From assembly GCA_017632155.1 (NCBI GenBank), contig JAGBRZ010000151.1, forward strand, positions 1 through 64,000: DNA of 64,000 nucleotides. The letters are read 5' to 3'. The notes below the pieces were generated by a model that was not told where the DNA came from, did not search any database, and was given only the letters and a program-made list of their open reading frames with translations. A program made the position numbers and the translations under genes. The stretch's first letter is position 1. Every line of letters begins with the position of its first letter. This DNA is from Clostridia bacterium. Lineage in GTDB: Bacteria; Bacillota_A; Clostridia; Oscillospirales; CAG-272. Below are positions 57,225-63,761 of the stretch, in pieces.

Positions 57225-57586
57225 GAGACAGGATAATAAGCTTGATGAGGTCAAAAGGTATAAACAGCATGGCAGAGCTGGAGCGGAAAGCAGATATTCC
57301 TTCTGGAACAATGCGTAACCTGGGTCAAGGGCATATGCCGTCAATGGATAAGATCAGGAAGATTGCTTACTTGCTTGAAGTATCTGTTGATTGGCTTATT
57401 AGCGGTGACAAAAAAGAAGACCCTGTTTCTAAAAATGATATTAAAAAAGAGTCGGTGAAACCTGTTAAGGCTTCGTCCGACCCCTTGAGGGAGTTCTCCA
57501 GGATGGTATCCCAACTCAACGATCAGAACATGGAATCTCTTCTCGACTATCTGAGATACCTGTTAAATAGGCAAGAAAGAGATTGA
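57221..57586 (+). CDS. CI-like repressor 2 (paralogue of repressor 1)
   Basis: 121 residues. HTH with the same wording as repressor 1 (SMAELERKADIPSGTMRNLGQGHMPSMDKIRKIAYLLEVSVDWLISG region), a Lys/Pro-rich linker, and a helical end (SRMVSQLNDQNMESLLDYLRYLL). No S24 protease domain is visible. Probably controls the same or an overlapping operator, possibly forming mixed dimers. Confidence 0.8.
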   Translation: MRDRIISLMRSKGINSMAELERKADIPSGTMRNLGQGHMPSMDKIRKIAYLLEVSVDWLISGDKKEDPVSKNDIKKESVKPVKASSDPLREFSRMVSQLNDQNMESLLDYLRYLLNRQERD

Positions 57587-57635
57587 GCTGCTCTTCACAC
57601 AAAGTCTCAATCATCTCAACAACGTAATCGTCCAT
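57516..57635 (-). CDS. possible 39-residue acidic peptide antisense to repressor 2
   Basis: Minus-strand ORF with AAAGGGG nine bases before ATG and a TATAAT (about 57665-57660) upstream. Starts MDDYVVEMIETLCEEQLNLFL, acidic and helical. Its 3' part overlaps the 3' end of repressor 2 on the opposite strand. It could be a real small regulator or a chance ORF. Confidence 0.35.
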   Translation of the reverse strand: MDDYVVEMIETLCEEQLNLFLAYLTGISDSREEIPCSDR

Positions 57636-57723
57636 TGCAGTAACCCCTTTCTTAAGAATGATTATATACTATCACAACATCCTGACTAATCAATGCCGTT
57701 TATTGGACAATTAAAGGAGGTAT

Positions 57724-58740
57724 ATGGCAACTGCAGTAAAACTCCCTTCCGGCAAGTGGAGGGTGCAGGTGTATGATTCTGATACAGGGAAGCGTAAGTC
57801 ATTCACTGCCGACACGCAGCGGAAAGCTAACTTTCTTGCTATAGAATGGCAGGAAAAGAAGCGTAGAAGTAAACTGATAGGGTTGACCGTAGGCGAAGCT
57901 GTCGAAAATTACATCTCAGGAAGGGATGGTGTCCTCTCCCCTTCCACCATCCAAGGATACAGGAAGATGCAGGAGTATTACCTGTCACGGTTGCTTGCGG
58001 CCATACCTATAAAGAACCTGACCTCTGAGGTCATGCAGGACGAGATCAGAAAGCTGTCCGTCACTAAATCCGCCAAGACGGTCCATAACTTCTACGGACT
58101 CATCTCAGGAGCATTGGCAGAAGCCGACCCCGATATACGGCTCCGTGTCTCACTTCCGAAGATACAGAAGAAGTTTATAGAACTCCCTCCTGTCGAGGAT
58201 GTGATCAAGGCGATAAAAGGCACGGACATAGAACTTCCTGCCATGCTTGCAATTTGGTTATCGCTTTCCGTGTCCGAAATCCGTGGAATAAATATCACTT
58301 CAATACATGACGGAATACTTACTATACAGGAATCGGTTGTGCAGATCGATGGGCAGCCTGTACATAAAGAGGCTACCAAAGCATACGAGCGGACACGTAA
58401 GCTGGCTATTCCTCCGTACATTATGAAGCTTATTAAAAGGACGGATGCCTATAAGAACGGCTACGGATACATAGAGACCAGAAGCAGTGATGCGATCCTG
58501 TTCCGTTTTAAGAGGATACTCAAGGCAGCAGGTGTCGAAAAAATGACCTTCCATCAGCTCCGGCACATGAACGCCTCCGTCATGGCGATGCTGAACGTAC
58601 CTGAGAAGTACGCCCAGGAACGAGGAGGATGGAAGACTCCCCATACAATGAAGCGAGTGTATCAGCACACCTTTTCCGCCGAACGGGAAGCTGTCGATAA
58701 AAAGATTGATGGGTATTTTGAGAGGATTGTTGGCAAGTAA
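57724..58740 (+). CDS. int: phage integrase (tyrosine recombinase) next to attP
   Basis: 338 residues. About 1-50: AP2-like arm-binding domain; 53-140: SAM-like core-binding domain; 155-338: catalytic domain with His277-x-x-Arg280 (HQLRH), Trp303 at the His/Trp position and nucleophile Tyr313 (VYQH). The place of the first catalytic Arg (normally in TGLRxSE) is Ser182 in LSLSVSEIRG. AAAGGAGG precedes ATG. It integrates the phage at the tRNA site at 58796-58823, about 55 bases downstream of its stop. Confidence 0.9.
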   Translation: MATAVKLPSGKWRVQVYDSDTGKRKSFTADTQRKANFLAIEWQEKKRRSKLIGLTVGEAVENYISGRDGVLSPSTIQGYRKMQEYYLSRLLAAIPIKNLTSEVMQDEIRKLSVTKSAKTVHNFYGLISGALAEADPDIRLRVSLPKIQKKFIELPPVEDVIKAIKGTDIELPAMLAIWLSLSVSEIRGINITSIHDGILTIQESVVQIDGQPVHKEATKAYERTRKLAIPPYIMKLIKRTDAYKNGYGYIETRSSDAILFRFKRILKAAGVEKMTFHQLRHMNASVMAMLNVPEKYAQERGGWKTPHTMKRVYQHTFSAEREAVDKKIDGYFERIVGK

Positions 58741-58790
58741 ACTGCACACGAATTGCACACGAAGCTTAAAATATGACGATATACCGTCAA

Positions 58791-58823
58791 GTTGTATGGG
58801 TTCGAATCCCACCGTCTCCGCCA
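58791..58823 (+). other. attP core: 3' end of a tRNA gene, probably tRNA-Ser
   Basis: ATGGG-TTCGAAT-CCCAC is a T arm (one mismatch in the stem), followed by CGTCTCC (acceptor half), G and CCA. The partner 5' half would be GGAGACG, as in many tRNA-Ser genes. The rest of a tRNA is absent upstream. Integrases of this kind recombine at the 3' end of tRNA genes and restore them. The exact core length is unknown. Confidence 0.8.
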
Positions 58824-58830
58824 AATTGAT

Positions 58831-58856
58831 AAAAGTGTCGAGAAATCGACACTTTT
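58831..58856. terminator. hairpin terminator just after attP core
   Basis: AAAAGTGTCGA (58831-58841), loop GAAA, TCGACACTTTT (58846-58856) then T: an 11-base perfect stem with A-run and T-run, working in both directions. It probably ends integrase transcripts and, after integration, transcription from the tRNA side. Confidence 0.85.
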
Positions 58857-59057
58857 TAATTATTTTTTATTGTTTTTCGATAAGCGATTTAGACAGATTT
58901 GGCGCAATTTAGACAGATATGGCACTACAGTGCCACTTCTGACAAAAAACTGCACACGAAACTGCACATAAACACACCCATTTCAGACCGTTTTATAGGA
59001 CTATTTATGGTTTATCTGAAAATCGGTAAAAGCCAGATATCACCTGCGTTTTTAGAA

Positions 59058-59093
59058 ATAAAAAGTAGGCAGCTTGGGAATTACTGCCTACTT
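59058..59093 (-). terminator. terminator of the leftward zinc-ribbon operon
   Basis: AAGTAGGCAG (59063-59072) pairs with CTGCCTACTT (59084-59093); reading leftward the stem is followed by TTTATTTC. It lies about 75 bases downstream of the last gene (59169). Confidence 0.8.
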
Positions 59094-59168
59094 AAAATAT
59101 TGAGTTTGTTCACACTTTTAAACCGAAAATTGCCTTTATTGAATCAAATTTCGGTGAAACACGATTGA

Positions 59169-59600
59169 CTACTTCTGATACGGACACTCTCCGTCTCCGC
59201 CTACCGCACCGCATTCAAGAAGGTCCTTCCGCATCTGACAGTTCTTGATCTGATTACCCTTCTTCTCGCAGAACCAACATTCAGCGAGGGAATCACTCAC
59301 GATCCTGGAGACCGTATCCCTGTTGACGATTACCAGGTCGGCATTGCAGCCTGGGTGGGTCTTCGGCATGACCATCAGAGCGCAGTTATTGGCGTACCGT
59401 ATGATGCCACGCAGCTGATCCTCATCGATGTCCTTCTCAAGGCTCTGCATTACCTCCATGACCAACTTATGAGCCGTCAGGAGCTTCTGCTTGTCCGCAT
59501 CGTCCTTTATCCATTCTGTGGTTGCTAATTCCTCGCAGAAGGAGGTAACGCCCCCCAACGAGATTAGAGTATCCTTCTGAGCCTTATTGAGATATGACAC
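59169..59600 (-). CDS. 143-residue Cys-rich phage protein
   Basis: Helical N-terminal two thirds (LISLGGVTSFCEELATTEWI). C-terminal Cys cluster CWFCEKKGNQIKNCQMRKDLLECG, with an acid end. Typical of an uncharacterised family in Gram-positive phages (I recall DUF5651, unconfirmed). The last gene of the leftward operon. Function unknown. Confidence 0.6.
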   Translation of the reverse strand: MSYLNKAQKDTLISLGGVTSFCEELATTEWIKDDADKQKLLTAHKLVMEVMQSLEKDIDEDQLRGIIRYANNCALMVMPKTHPGCNADLVIVNRDTVSRIVSDSLAECWFCEKKGNQIKNCQMRKDLLECGAVGGDGECPYQK

Positions 59601-59763
59601 GCTGTTTCCTTTCTCCTCTTGTGATCTCTCTCCTGTAATCGTACAGGACGGCGAGGATGGTAGCTACCTCATCGCTCGTCTCTGTACCTACGTGAGCGAA
59701 CGCTCCGCTCTCCATAAACTTGATTGCCCTGTCAAGCCTTCCGGCATCCATCCTATTCAGCAT
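59584..59763 (-). CDS. 59-residue small protein
   Basis: Starts MLNRMDAGRLDRAIKFM, overlapping the upstream gene by 11 bases, with GGAG nine bases before ATG; overlaps the downstream gene by 17 bases. Helical, basic end (YDYRREITRGERKQR). No family recognised. Confidence 0.5.
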   Translation of the reverse strand: MLNRMDAGRLDRAIKFMESGAFAHVGTETSDEVATILAVLYDYRREITRGERKQRVISQ

Positions 59764-60052
59764 CCTTCTTTTTCTCCTCCTGTTTTGCTATAATCAAATA
59801 CCTTCTTACTACTTTCGATGGCCACTCCATACTGGATGCGATATCCTGTATCTTCATCCCTTCGTCACGAAGCTTCTTTATGTAAGCAGCTTTCTCCCGT
59901 ACTCCTATCCGCCTCTGCTGAAGTTCCTCGCCCTGGATGCCCATTTCGTCCGCCTGACAGATGCAATCTGAGAACGGGCATTCGAAACAATTATCAGCGT
60001 AAATACAACCTACATCTATTTCTTCTCTTGAATCGTCATACTTTATCTTCAC
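59753..60052 (-). CDS. Cys-cluster plus helix-turn-helix protein
   Basis: 99 residues. Cys at 16, 22, 25, 30 and 32 (CIYADNCFECPFSDCIC) form a probable zinc knuckle; residues 55-90 are an HTH (YIKKLRDEGMKIQDIASSMEWPSKVVRRYLI). It may be a small transcription regulator. The end is Lys/Glu-rich. Confidence 0.6.
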   Translation of the reverse strand: MKIKYDDSREEIDVGCIYADNCFECPFSDCICQADEMGIQGEELQQRRIGVREKAAYIKKLRDEGMKIQDIASSMEWPSKVVRRYLIIAKQEEKKKDAE

Positions 60053-60224
60053 GGCTTTCTAACTCCCTATGGAGAATATGCACCTCATCGCGAAGATTAT
60101 CCCTTTCAGCCACCAGACTATCTATCGTTGCCGCTGCTTCAGACAACACACATTGAAGCATTACGCTCATCTCAGGCAGTTCTGCATATTTACGCAGTGA
60201 TTCTGCAATATTATTCTTTTCCAC
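60036..60224 (-). CDS. 62-residue coiled-coil protein, GTG start
   Basis: GTG start after GGAAGGAGCTATCAACAGGA; an upstream TTG is less likely. Sequence begins VEKNNIAESLRKYAELPEMS; the second half is a coiled coil (AATIDSLVAERDNLRDEVHILHRELE). Function unknown. Confidence 0.5.
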   Translation of the reverse strand: MEKNNIAESLRKYAELPEMSVMLQCVLSEAAATIDSLVAERDNLRDEVHILHRELESREDKV

Positions 60225-60387
60225 TCCTGTTGATAGCTCCTTCCAACAAATCAATAAGGGTTTTCAGGATCAGAGCAATGTCCTCGCTGCTCAGATCGTA
60301 TCCGTAATGGTTGTGAAGCTGGACAAAATCATTCAGTTTTTCGATTCGTCCCTTGTCATCTATCAGTATCTCCCGTTTACTCAGCAC
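60211..60387 (-). CDS. 58-residue small protein, GTG start
   Basis: GTG start with GGGAGG about 11 bases upstream; overlaps both neighbours. Begins LSKREILIDDKGRIEKLNDF and continues with a helical YDLSSEDIALILKTLIDLL. No family recognised. Confidence 0.45.
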   Translation of the reverse strand: MLSKREILIDDKGRIEKLNDFVQLHNHYGYDLSSEDIALILKTLIDLLEGAINRSGKE

Positions 60388-60775
60388 CGCCGTCTATTCC
60401 TCCCTTCCTGTCATATTCCTCGCACCACTGAACAAGCTTTTCGAAGTTCTGATCGGAGAAGTATTCCTTCCCATTGGTGAAATCGTATATCTGAGCCTCG
60501 CCAATCACTTCGAACGTACCGCTGTAAATACCGGACCTGGGTACTACCGTGTCTCCGTTGAAGACAACAACATCATCGTAAATTTCGGAAAACCCCAACA
60601 GATAGTCCATCCTCTCCATAGCTGTTTCAAGGTTTACTACCTTCTGAGGATTCACCCACCCGTATGGGTATTGGACTTCTATGCCGTCAGGTCCCATGAT
60701 GTTCAGCTGAAATCTTACGAACGGTATCGTAGGCAGTGCGTATTCGTATTCTTCCTTCTTGGATTTCTTCTTCAT
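60377..60775 (-). CDS. unknown 132-residue protein
   Basis: Starts at the ATG in a Lys-rich stretch (KKKSKKEEYEY); overlaps the previous gene by four bases. Beta-rich middle with VVVFNGDTVVPRSGIYSGTFEVIGE and DFTNGKEYF. I recall similar unannotated phage proteins but no function. A four-base overlap at the start indicates coupling. Confidence 0.55.
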   Translation of the reverse strand: MKKKSKKEEYEYALPTIPFVRFQLNIMGPDGIEVQYPYGWVNPQKVVNLETAMERMDYLLGFSEIYDDVVVFNGDTVVPRSGIYSGTFEVIGEAQIYDFTNGKEYFSDQNFEKLVQWCEEYDRKGGIDGGAE

Positions 60776-60969
60776 CTGTTCTCCGTTTTGATAACTTTGA
60801 GCTGCATCTTGCGTATCTTCTCTTTGACCTCTGCCCATCCGCTCTTCGGCTGCGATATCTCACCTTCTGCAACCAGCTTTGACAGGCATCCTATTGAGAA
60901 CTCGGCTAATACTTTAGCCAACCCCTCATCGGTCCGCATCTGCTGCCGGATAAGATCGCCGTAGGTCAT
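60772..60969 (-). CDS. 65-residue small protein
   Basis: ATG after GGGGAGCAGAGA, overlapping the DUF3310 gene by four bases. MTYGDLIRQQMRTDEGLAKVL start, then SIGCLSKLVAEGEI, and a basic end. I recall small phage proteins with this 'TYGDxIRxMxDExLA' opening; function unknown. Confidence 0.55.
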   Translation of the reverse strand: MTYGDLIRQQMRTDEGLAKVLAEFSIGCLSKLVAEGEISQPKSGWAEVKEKIRKMQLKVIKTENR

Positions 60970-61214
60970 TCTCTGCTCCCCAGCAGTATCATGAGATAAT
61001 CTTCGTACCAAGCGGCCTTTGCCATGTCTTCCTCCCGGCTCGACCCTTCCTTCTCCCCGGCTCTGAAACGGTACTTGAAGGAGTTGCATTTACAGAAACC
61101 TATGACGGCATCGTCTCCGAACATCGCCCTCATAAGCTCAATACATTCATGCTTGCCCTGGTAATACTCAGGATGACTTACACTGTCCAATTTTACTCTT
61201 CCTCCCTTGTCCAA
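60966..61214 (-). CDS. DUF3310 protein
   Basis: 82 residues with the family form: SHPEYYQGKHECIELMRAMFGDDAVIGFCKCNSFKYRFRAGEKEG ... DMAKAAWYEDYLM. DUF3310 proteins are widespread in phages; the fold is related to nucleotide pyrophosphohydrolase-like or kinase-associated helical proteins, exact role unknown. Confidence 0.75.
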   Translation of the reverse strand: MDKGGRVKLDSVSHPEYYQGKHECIELMRAMFGDDAVIGFCKCNSFKYRFRAGEKEGSSREEDMAKAAWYEDYLMILLGSRE

Positions 61215-61378
61215 TCTTCGTCCTCTTCAACAGGCGCTCTCCTCTTGTCTGAGATAGTCCTGTTCTCTTTGCACCAATCGCATCCGCCGTGGTTCCTGCA
61301 TGTCTTGTCAATGGCTTTCGACCCTCTGTACGGCTTTCTGTGTTCCTTGCCGTGTTCGATTGCTTTGTCAAGGCTCAT
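61193..61378 (-). CDS. zinc-finger phage protein (RNHGxCxxC type)
   Basis: 61 residues from the ATG after GGTGATAGGAAGACAG. KAIEHGKEHRKPYRGSKAIDKTCRNHGGCDWCKENR is a recurrent small protein in Clostridia phages, with a CRNHGGCDWC zinc knuckle. Acidic C-terminal tail. Function unknown. Confidence 0.65.
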   Translation of the reverse strand: MSLDKAIEHGKEHRKPYRGSKAIDKTCRNHGGCDWCKENRTISDKRRAPVEEDEDWTREEE

Positions 61379-61634
61379 CTGTCTTCCTATCACCGTCAGC
61401 GCAGAACCAATCGTTTCGGTGCATAGCATTGCCTCTTTCCGTGTACGGCTTTGAGCAAAGCACCCACCCATCGGATATCCCGTGCGCTGTGATTCTGTGT
61501 CGGCATTCTCCGCAACGCACCACCTGCACGGCATCGATTGTTGGAGCATTAGCTATATCCTGTGCGCTGACGAAATCGTTCTTTCCCTTGTATTCCGCAT
61601 TAGGCATAAGCGCATCCGCATCAATTATCCGCAT
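61368..61634 (-). CDS. zinc-ribbon protein with IDADAL module
   Basis: 88 residues from the ATG after AGGAGAGCGAACG. Begins MRIIDADALMP, then APTIDAVQVVRCGECRHR and DWFCADGDRK. The IDADAL-APTID front and the CxxC-H ... C zinc ribbon are typical of Gram-positive phage proteins. Related ends at 299-517 and 63758-64000. Confidence 0.65.
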   Translation of the reverse strand: MRIIDADALMPNAEYKGKNDFVSAQDIANAPTIDAVQVVRCGECRHRITAHGISDGWVLCSKPYTERGNAMHRNDWFCADGDRKTDEP

Positions 61635-62010
61635 CGTTCGCTCTCCTGTTCCATGCCGTGACAGCATGTTCCTTTGTATCTAACCCCGTTTGGAGCTTTC
61701 CGCATCTGCGGCATCTAACGAACCACGCACCGCCAAGCACTCCGTAATATTCAAAGACGAGACTCGGCTTTGCTCCACATTCACACGGGGCAAGGTCTTT
61801 TGACCATTCTTGCAACTGCAATTCGTCACTGACTTTTTTCTCCCAATTTGCCATAGCGTTCTCGCGGCTGTTAAACACGGTGTACGCATATGACCATCCG
61901 CATTTCGGGTTTGAGCAGTTTATGCCATACTCTAATCTGTGCTTTCGATTCGATGATATGCACCATTTAGCTCTGCTCCCACAAATAGGGCATGGTTTAA
62001 GATTGTCCAT
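61621..62010 (-). CDS. double Lar-like zinc-ribbon protein
   Basis: 129 residues from the ATG after AAAGGAGAAGGACA. Contains two Lar-like units: residues 1-55 (LKPCPICGSRAKWC ... NPKCGWSY ... AMANWEKK) and 70-125 (CECGAKPSLVF ... RCRRCG ... AVTAWNRR). Lar (restriction alleviation) proteins are known for weakening type I restriction; a tandem form is unusual. Zinc by four Cys per unit. Confidence 0.65.
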   Translation of the reverse strand: MDNLKPCPICGSRAKWCISSNRKHRLEYGINCSNPKCGWSYAYTVFNSRENAMANWEKKVSDELQLQEWSKDLAPCECGAKPSLVFEYYGVLGGAWFVRCRRCGKLQTGLDTKEHAVTAWNRRANDADN

Positions 62011-62203
62011 TGTCCTTCTCCTTTGCTCTCCTGTTCCATGCTTCAATGGCATCATGGTCTGACATGAAGGGCATTTGATTACAACACCCTTTCAAGCATT
62101 TCACAAGCCATCCGTTGGGTGACAGACCTTGTTTGAAATAGCCGGGAACAATAATCAGTTCTGCTTTTCCTCCGCAAAACGGGCATAGTTTAAGATTATT
62201 CAT
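61997..62203 (-). CDS. Lar-like restriction alleviation protein
   Basis: 68 residues from the ATG after GGAAAGGATCGGGACA. Form: LKLCPFCGGKAELIIVPG ... WLVKCLKGCC ... DHDAIEAWNRRAK, the Lar-family signature (CPFCG ... C..C ... A..AWN.R). Probably a paralogue of each half of the downstream double protein. Anti-restriction is the family association, not proven for this one. Confidence 0.7.
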   Translation of the reverse strand: MNNLKLCPFCGGKAELIIVPGYFKQGLSPNGWLVKCLKGCCNQMPFMSDHDAIEAWNRRAKEKDNGQS

Positions 62204-62516
62204 TGTCCCGATCCTTTCCGTCCATCCTTGCTCCGCAGTGGGGACAATACTTGTAGCCGTATTCTGTGACCCACTCCCTGTTGTTCTCGACAGGACCGTA
62301 TTCTCTGCGCTTCGTGCCTGTGCCGCAAGCGTAGCAGATATCCCAATCCCGGTATCCAGGATGTGGAATCCACCAACTGTGGACAACAGGCTCCGCTTCC
62401 ACGGTAGGGACCAAACTCAGGGCTTCTTTTAACGCTTCGTGTTGGATGGTCAATCGCTGACGATAATACTCTGTCAGTACATTGTAGGCTGCCTCTCGAT
62501 CAATCAGATTGCCCAT
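62196..62516 (-). CDS. phage protein with zinc ribbon (LIDREAA type)
   Basis: 106 residues from the ATG after AAGGGAGAGCAGGA, which overlaps the previous gene by 13 bases. Begins GNLIDREAAYNVLTEYYRQ, then VPTVEAEPVVHSWW (linker common in these proteins), and ends with CYACG ... YCPHCGARMD. Function unknown. Confidence 0.65.
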   Translation of the reverse strand: MGNLIDREAAYNVLTEYYRQRLTIQHEALKEALSLVPTVEAEPVVHSWWIPHPGYRDWDICYACGTGTKRREYGPVENNREWVTEYGYKYCPHCGARMDGKDRDNE

Positions 62517-62707
62517 TCCTGCTCTCCCTTTGGTGTACAACCCTTTTTTGCAGTGCAGTATGGACATTCCCAACCAATGAAATCCTCTTTGGAATAATAC
62601 TCGCTGCTGAAAAGCCATACCTCACCACACAAACGGCAAGAAACAGGGAATTTGCCATTAGTCTTCCAAACTTCAATATCGCTTTGCTTCACTTCATTGC
62701 CTTTCAT
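62504..62707 (-). CDS. 67-residue zinc-ribbon protein
   Basis: KFPVSCRLCGEVWLFSSEYY ... WECPYCTAKKG gives two CxxC knuckles. Four-base overlap with upstream and 13 with downstream genes. Function unknown. Confidence 0.6.
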   Translation of the reverse strand: MKGNEVKQSDIEVWKTNGKFPVSCRLCGEVWLFSSEYYSKEDFIGWECPYCTAKKGCTPKGEQEWAI

Positions 62708-63117
62708 TCTTGCACCTCCTGCGGCGGCTCCTGTGGCAGATCGTGAAATGGTGACAGGTTAAGATACTCCATCTCGGCAAATCCAAACCGTTTCCTGATT
62801 TCTTTCTCGACATCCGTCAACGCTTGTTGATATCCCTTGTGGTATTTTGTGGCTATCACATGGTATTTTTCCTTGTCATGGCTCCAAAAACCGGGCATAT
62901 CATAAGCGCATGAGATTCCAGCGTCACGCAACACCCTTTCAACCGTTTTGAAGCGATCAAACACTTCTTCTTTGTCCTTCGCCAACGGTTCAACATCTGC
63001 GTATATCCAAGTGAAATCCTTGTCCGTGTATTCTTCCTTACCTTTTTTTGCAATCTTCGCAACGGCACAACCGATTGTGCAATCGTCAGGAATGTCAAAA
63101 ATAGCTATGTACTTCAT
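62704..63117 (-). CDS. unknown 137-residue protein
   Basis: ATG after GGGGGTGTGAAA. Begins YIAIFDIPDDCTIGCAVAKIAKKGKEEY; has a helical middle and FWSHDKEKYHVIATKYHKGYQQAL; Pro/Glu-rich end. Front part looks like a small alpha/beta fold. I recall similar unnamed phage proteins; no function. Confidence 0.55.
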   Translation of the reverse strand: MKYIAIFDIPDDCTIGCAVAKIAKKGKEEYTDKDFTWIYADVEPLAKDKEEVFDRFKTVERVLRDAGISCAYDMPGFWSHDKEKYHVIATKYHKGYQQALTDVEKEIRKRFGFAEMEYLNLSPFHDLPQEPPQEVQE

Positions 63118-63119
63118 TT

Positions 63120-63329
63120 TCACACCCCCTTCGGTGGCTCTGCGTTGCCATTCCAAGCGGTACACTCTCGGCATTTATCCTCAAAGTCCTCATACATAAG
63201 GTTCCATATTCCCGTGCAGAAACACCGTTTGTCGCTCGATCCAAATTGATACGGGTCTGGCCGTCCATACTTGCGGCAATCCTCGTCCAAGGGTTTACCC
63301 CGTAGCTTTACTCTCGTTACTCGTTTCAT
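63120..63329 (-). CDS. 69-residue Cys-rich protein
   Basis: ATG after AAGGAGGACGC. MKRVTRVKLRGKPLDEDCRKYG start, then CFCTGIWN and DKCRECTAWN, a recurrent small Cys-rich layout in Clostridia phages. Function unknown. Confidence 0.6.
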   Translation of the reverse strand: MKRVTRVKLRGKPLDEDCRKYGRPDPYQFGSSDKRCFCTGIWNLMYEDFEDKCRECTAWNGNAEPPKGV

Positions 63330-63631
63330 GCGTCCTCCTTCGGTGGCTCCGGCAGTGGCATCCAATGAGTGACTTCTGCCGGACCGCTTTCAAACGTATC
63401 AATCCATTCCCATACTCCTTTTTCGTGACATCCAAATCCAATAGCCCCATCGTAAATCATGACTATTTCGCCACTCTGTGGAAGTTTCTCCTCCACCCTG
63501 TGCCACGGGGAGGCGGCGGATAACGCATTTATTCTGTCCCGTACCTCCATCAGTATGTTGTACGGGTCTGTATAGGACGGTTCTCGAAATATTGCTTTGA
63601 TAGCATCTTCACGCCTTATCAGTTCGCTCAT
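63326..63631 (-). CDS. DUF551 protein
   Basis: 101 residues. N-terminal LIRREDAIKAIFREPSY and C-terminal WHRVEEKLPQSGEIVMIYDGAIG ... VTHWMPLPEPP, the DUF551 form (W..V.EKLP..GE.V ... THWMPLPEPP). Common in Gram-positive phages; function unknown. Overlaps both neighbours. Confidence 0.75.
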   Translation of the reverse strand: MSELIRREDAIKAIFREPSYTDPYNILMEVRDRINALSAASPWHRVEEKLPQSGEIVMIYDGAIGFGCHEKGVWEWIDTFESGPAEVTHWMPLPEPPKEDA

Positions 63632-63761
63632 GTCTTTTCTTCCTCCGCTCTTTAATCTTTGTGCATATGGCCGATGCCACTAATCCCAACCCGCACAATA
63701 GGAGGCAAATGGCCCCTATGACAAGGACAACTAAATCCATTCCATTCCAAACTATTTTCAT
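63609..63761 (-). CDS. 50-residue single-pass membrane protein
   Basis: Excellent ribosome binding site (AAAGGAGGGAAAC) before ATG. Residues about 8-33 hydrophobic (MDLVVLVIGAICLLLCGLGLVASAI), then a basic tail rich in Lys/Arg (KIKERRKKRHER). Predicted membrane protein with basic cytoplasmic tail. Function unknown. Confidence 0.6.
   Translation of the reverse strand: MKIVWNGMDLVVLVIGAICLLLCGLGLVASAICTKIKERRKKRHERTDKA

Larger units (their letters stand above)
58743..58972. repeat. TGCACACGAA arm-type repeats and other attP repeats
   Basis: TGCACACGAA at 58743-58752, 58754-58763 and 58951-58960, with a variant (TGCACATAAA) at 58963-58972: two close pairs flanking the core, spaced 11-12 bases. 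In addition TTTAGACAGATTTGGC (58888-58903) recurs as a near copy at 58908-58923. TGGCAC-TACA-GTGCCA (58920-58935) is a dyad. They look like integrase or excisionase binding sites. Confidence 0.6.
58741..59168. other. attP region (428 bases without a gene)
   Basis: Contains the tRNA 3' fragment, arm-type repeats and two hairpin terminators. No protein gene is supported; the ORF at 58899-59168 has no ribosome binding site. Confidence 0.6.

Noticed and set aside
58899..59168. 89-codon plus-strand ORF in attP
   Set aside because: No ribosome binding site and it covers the arm-type repeats and the leftward terminator.
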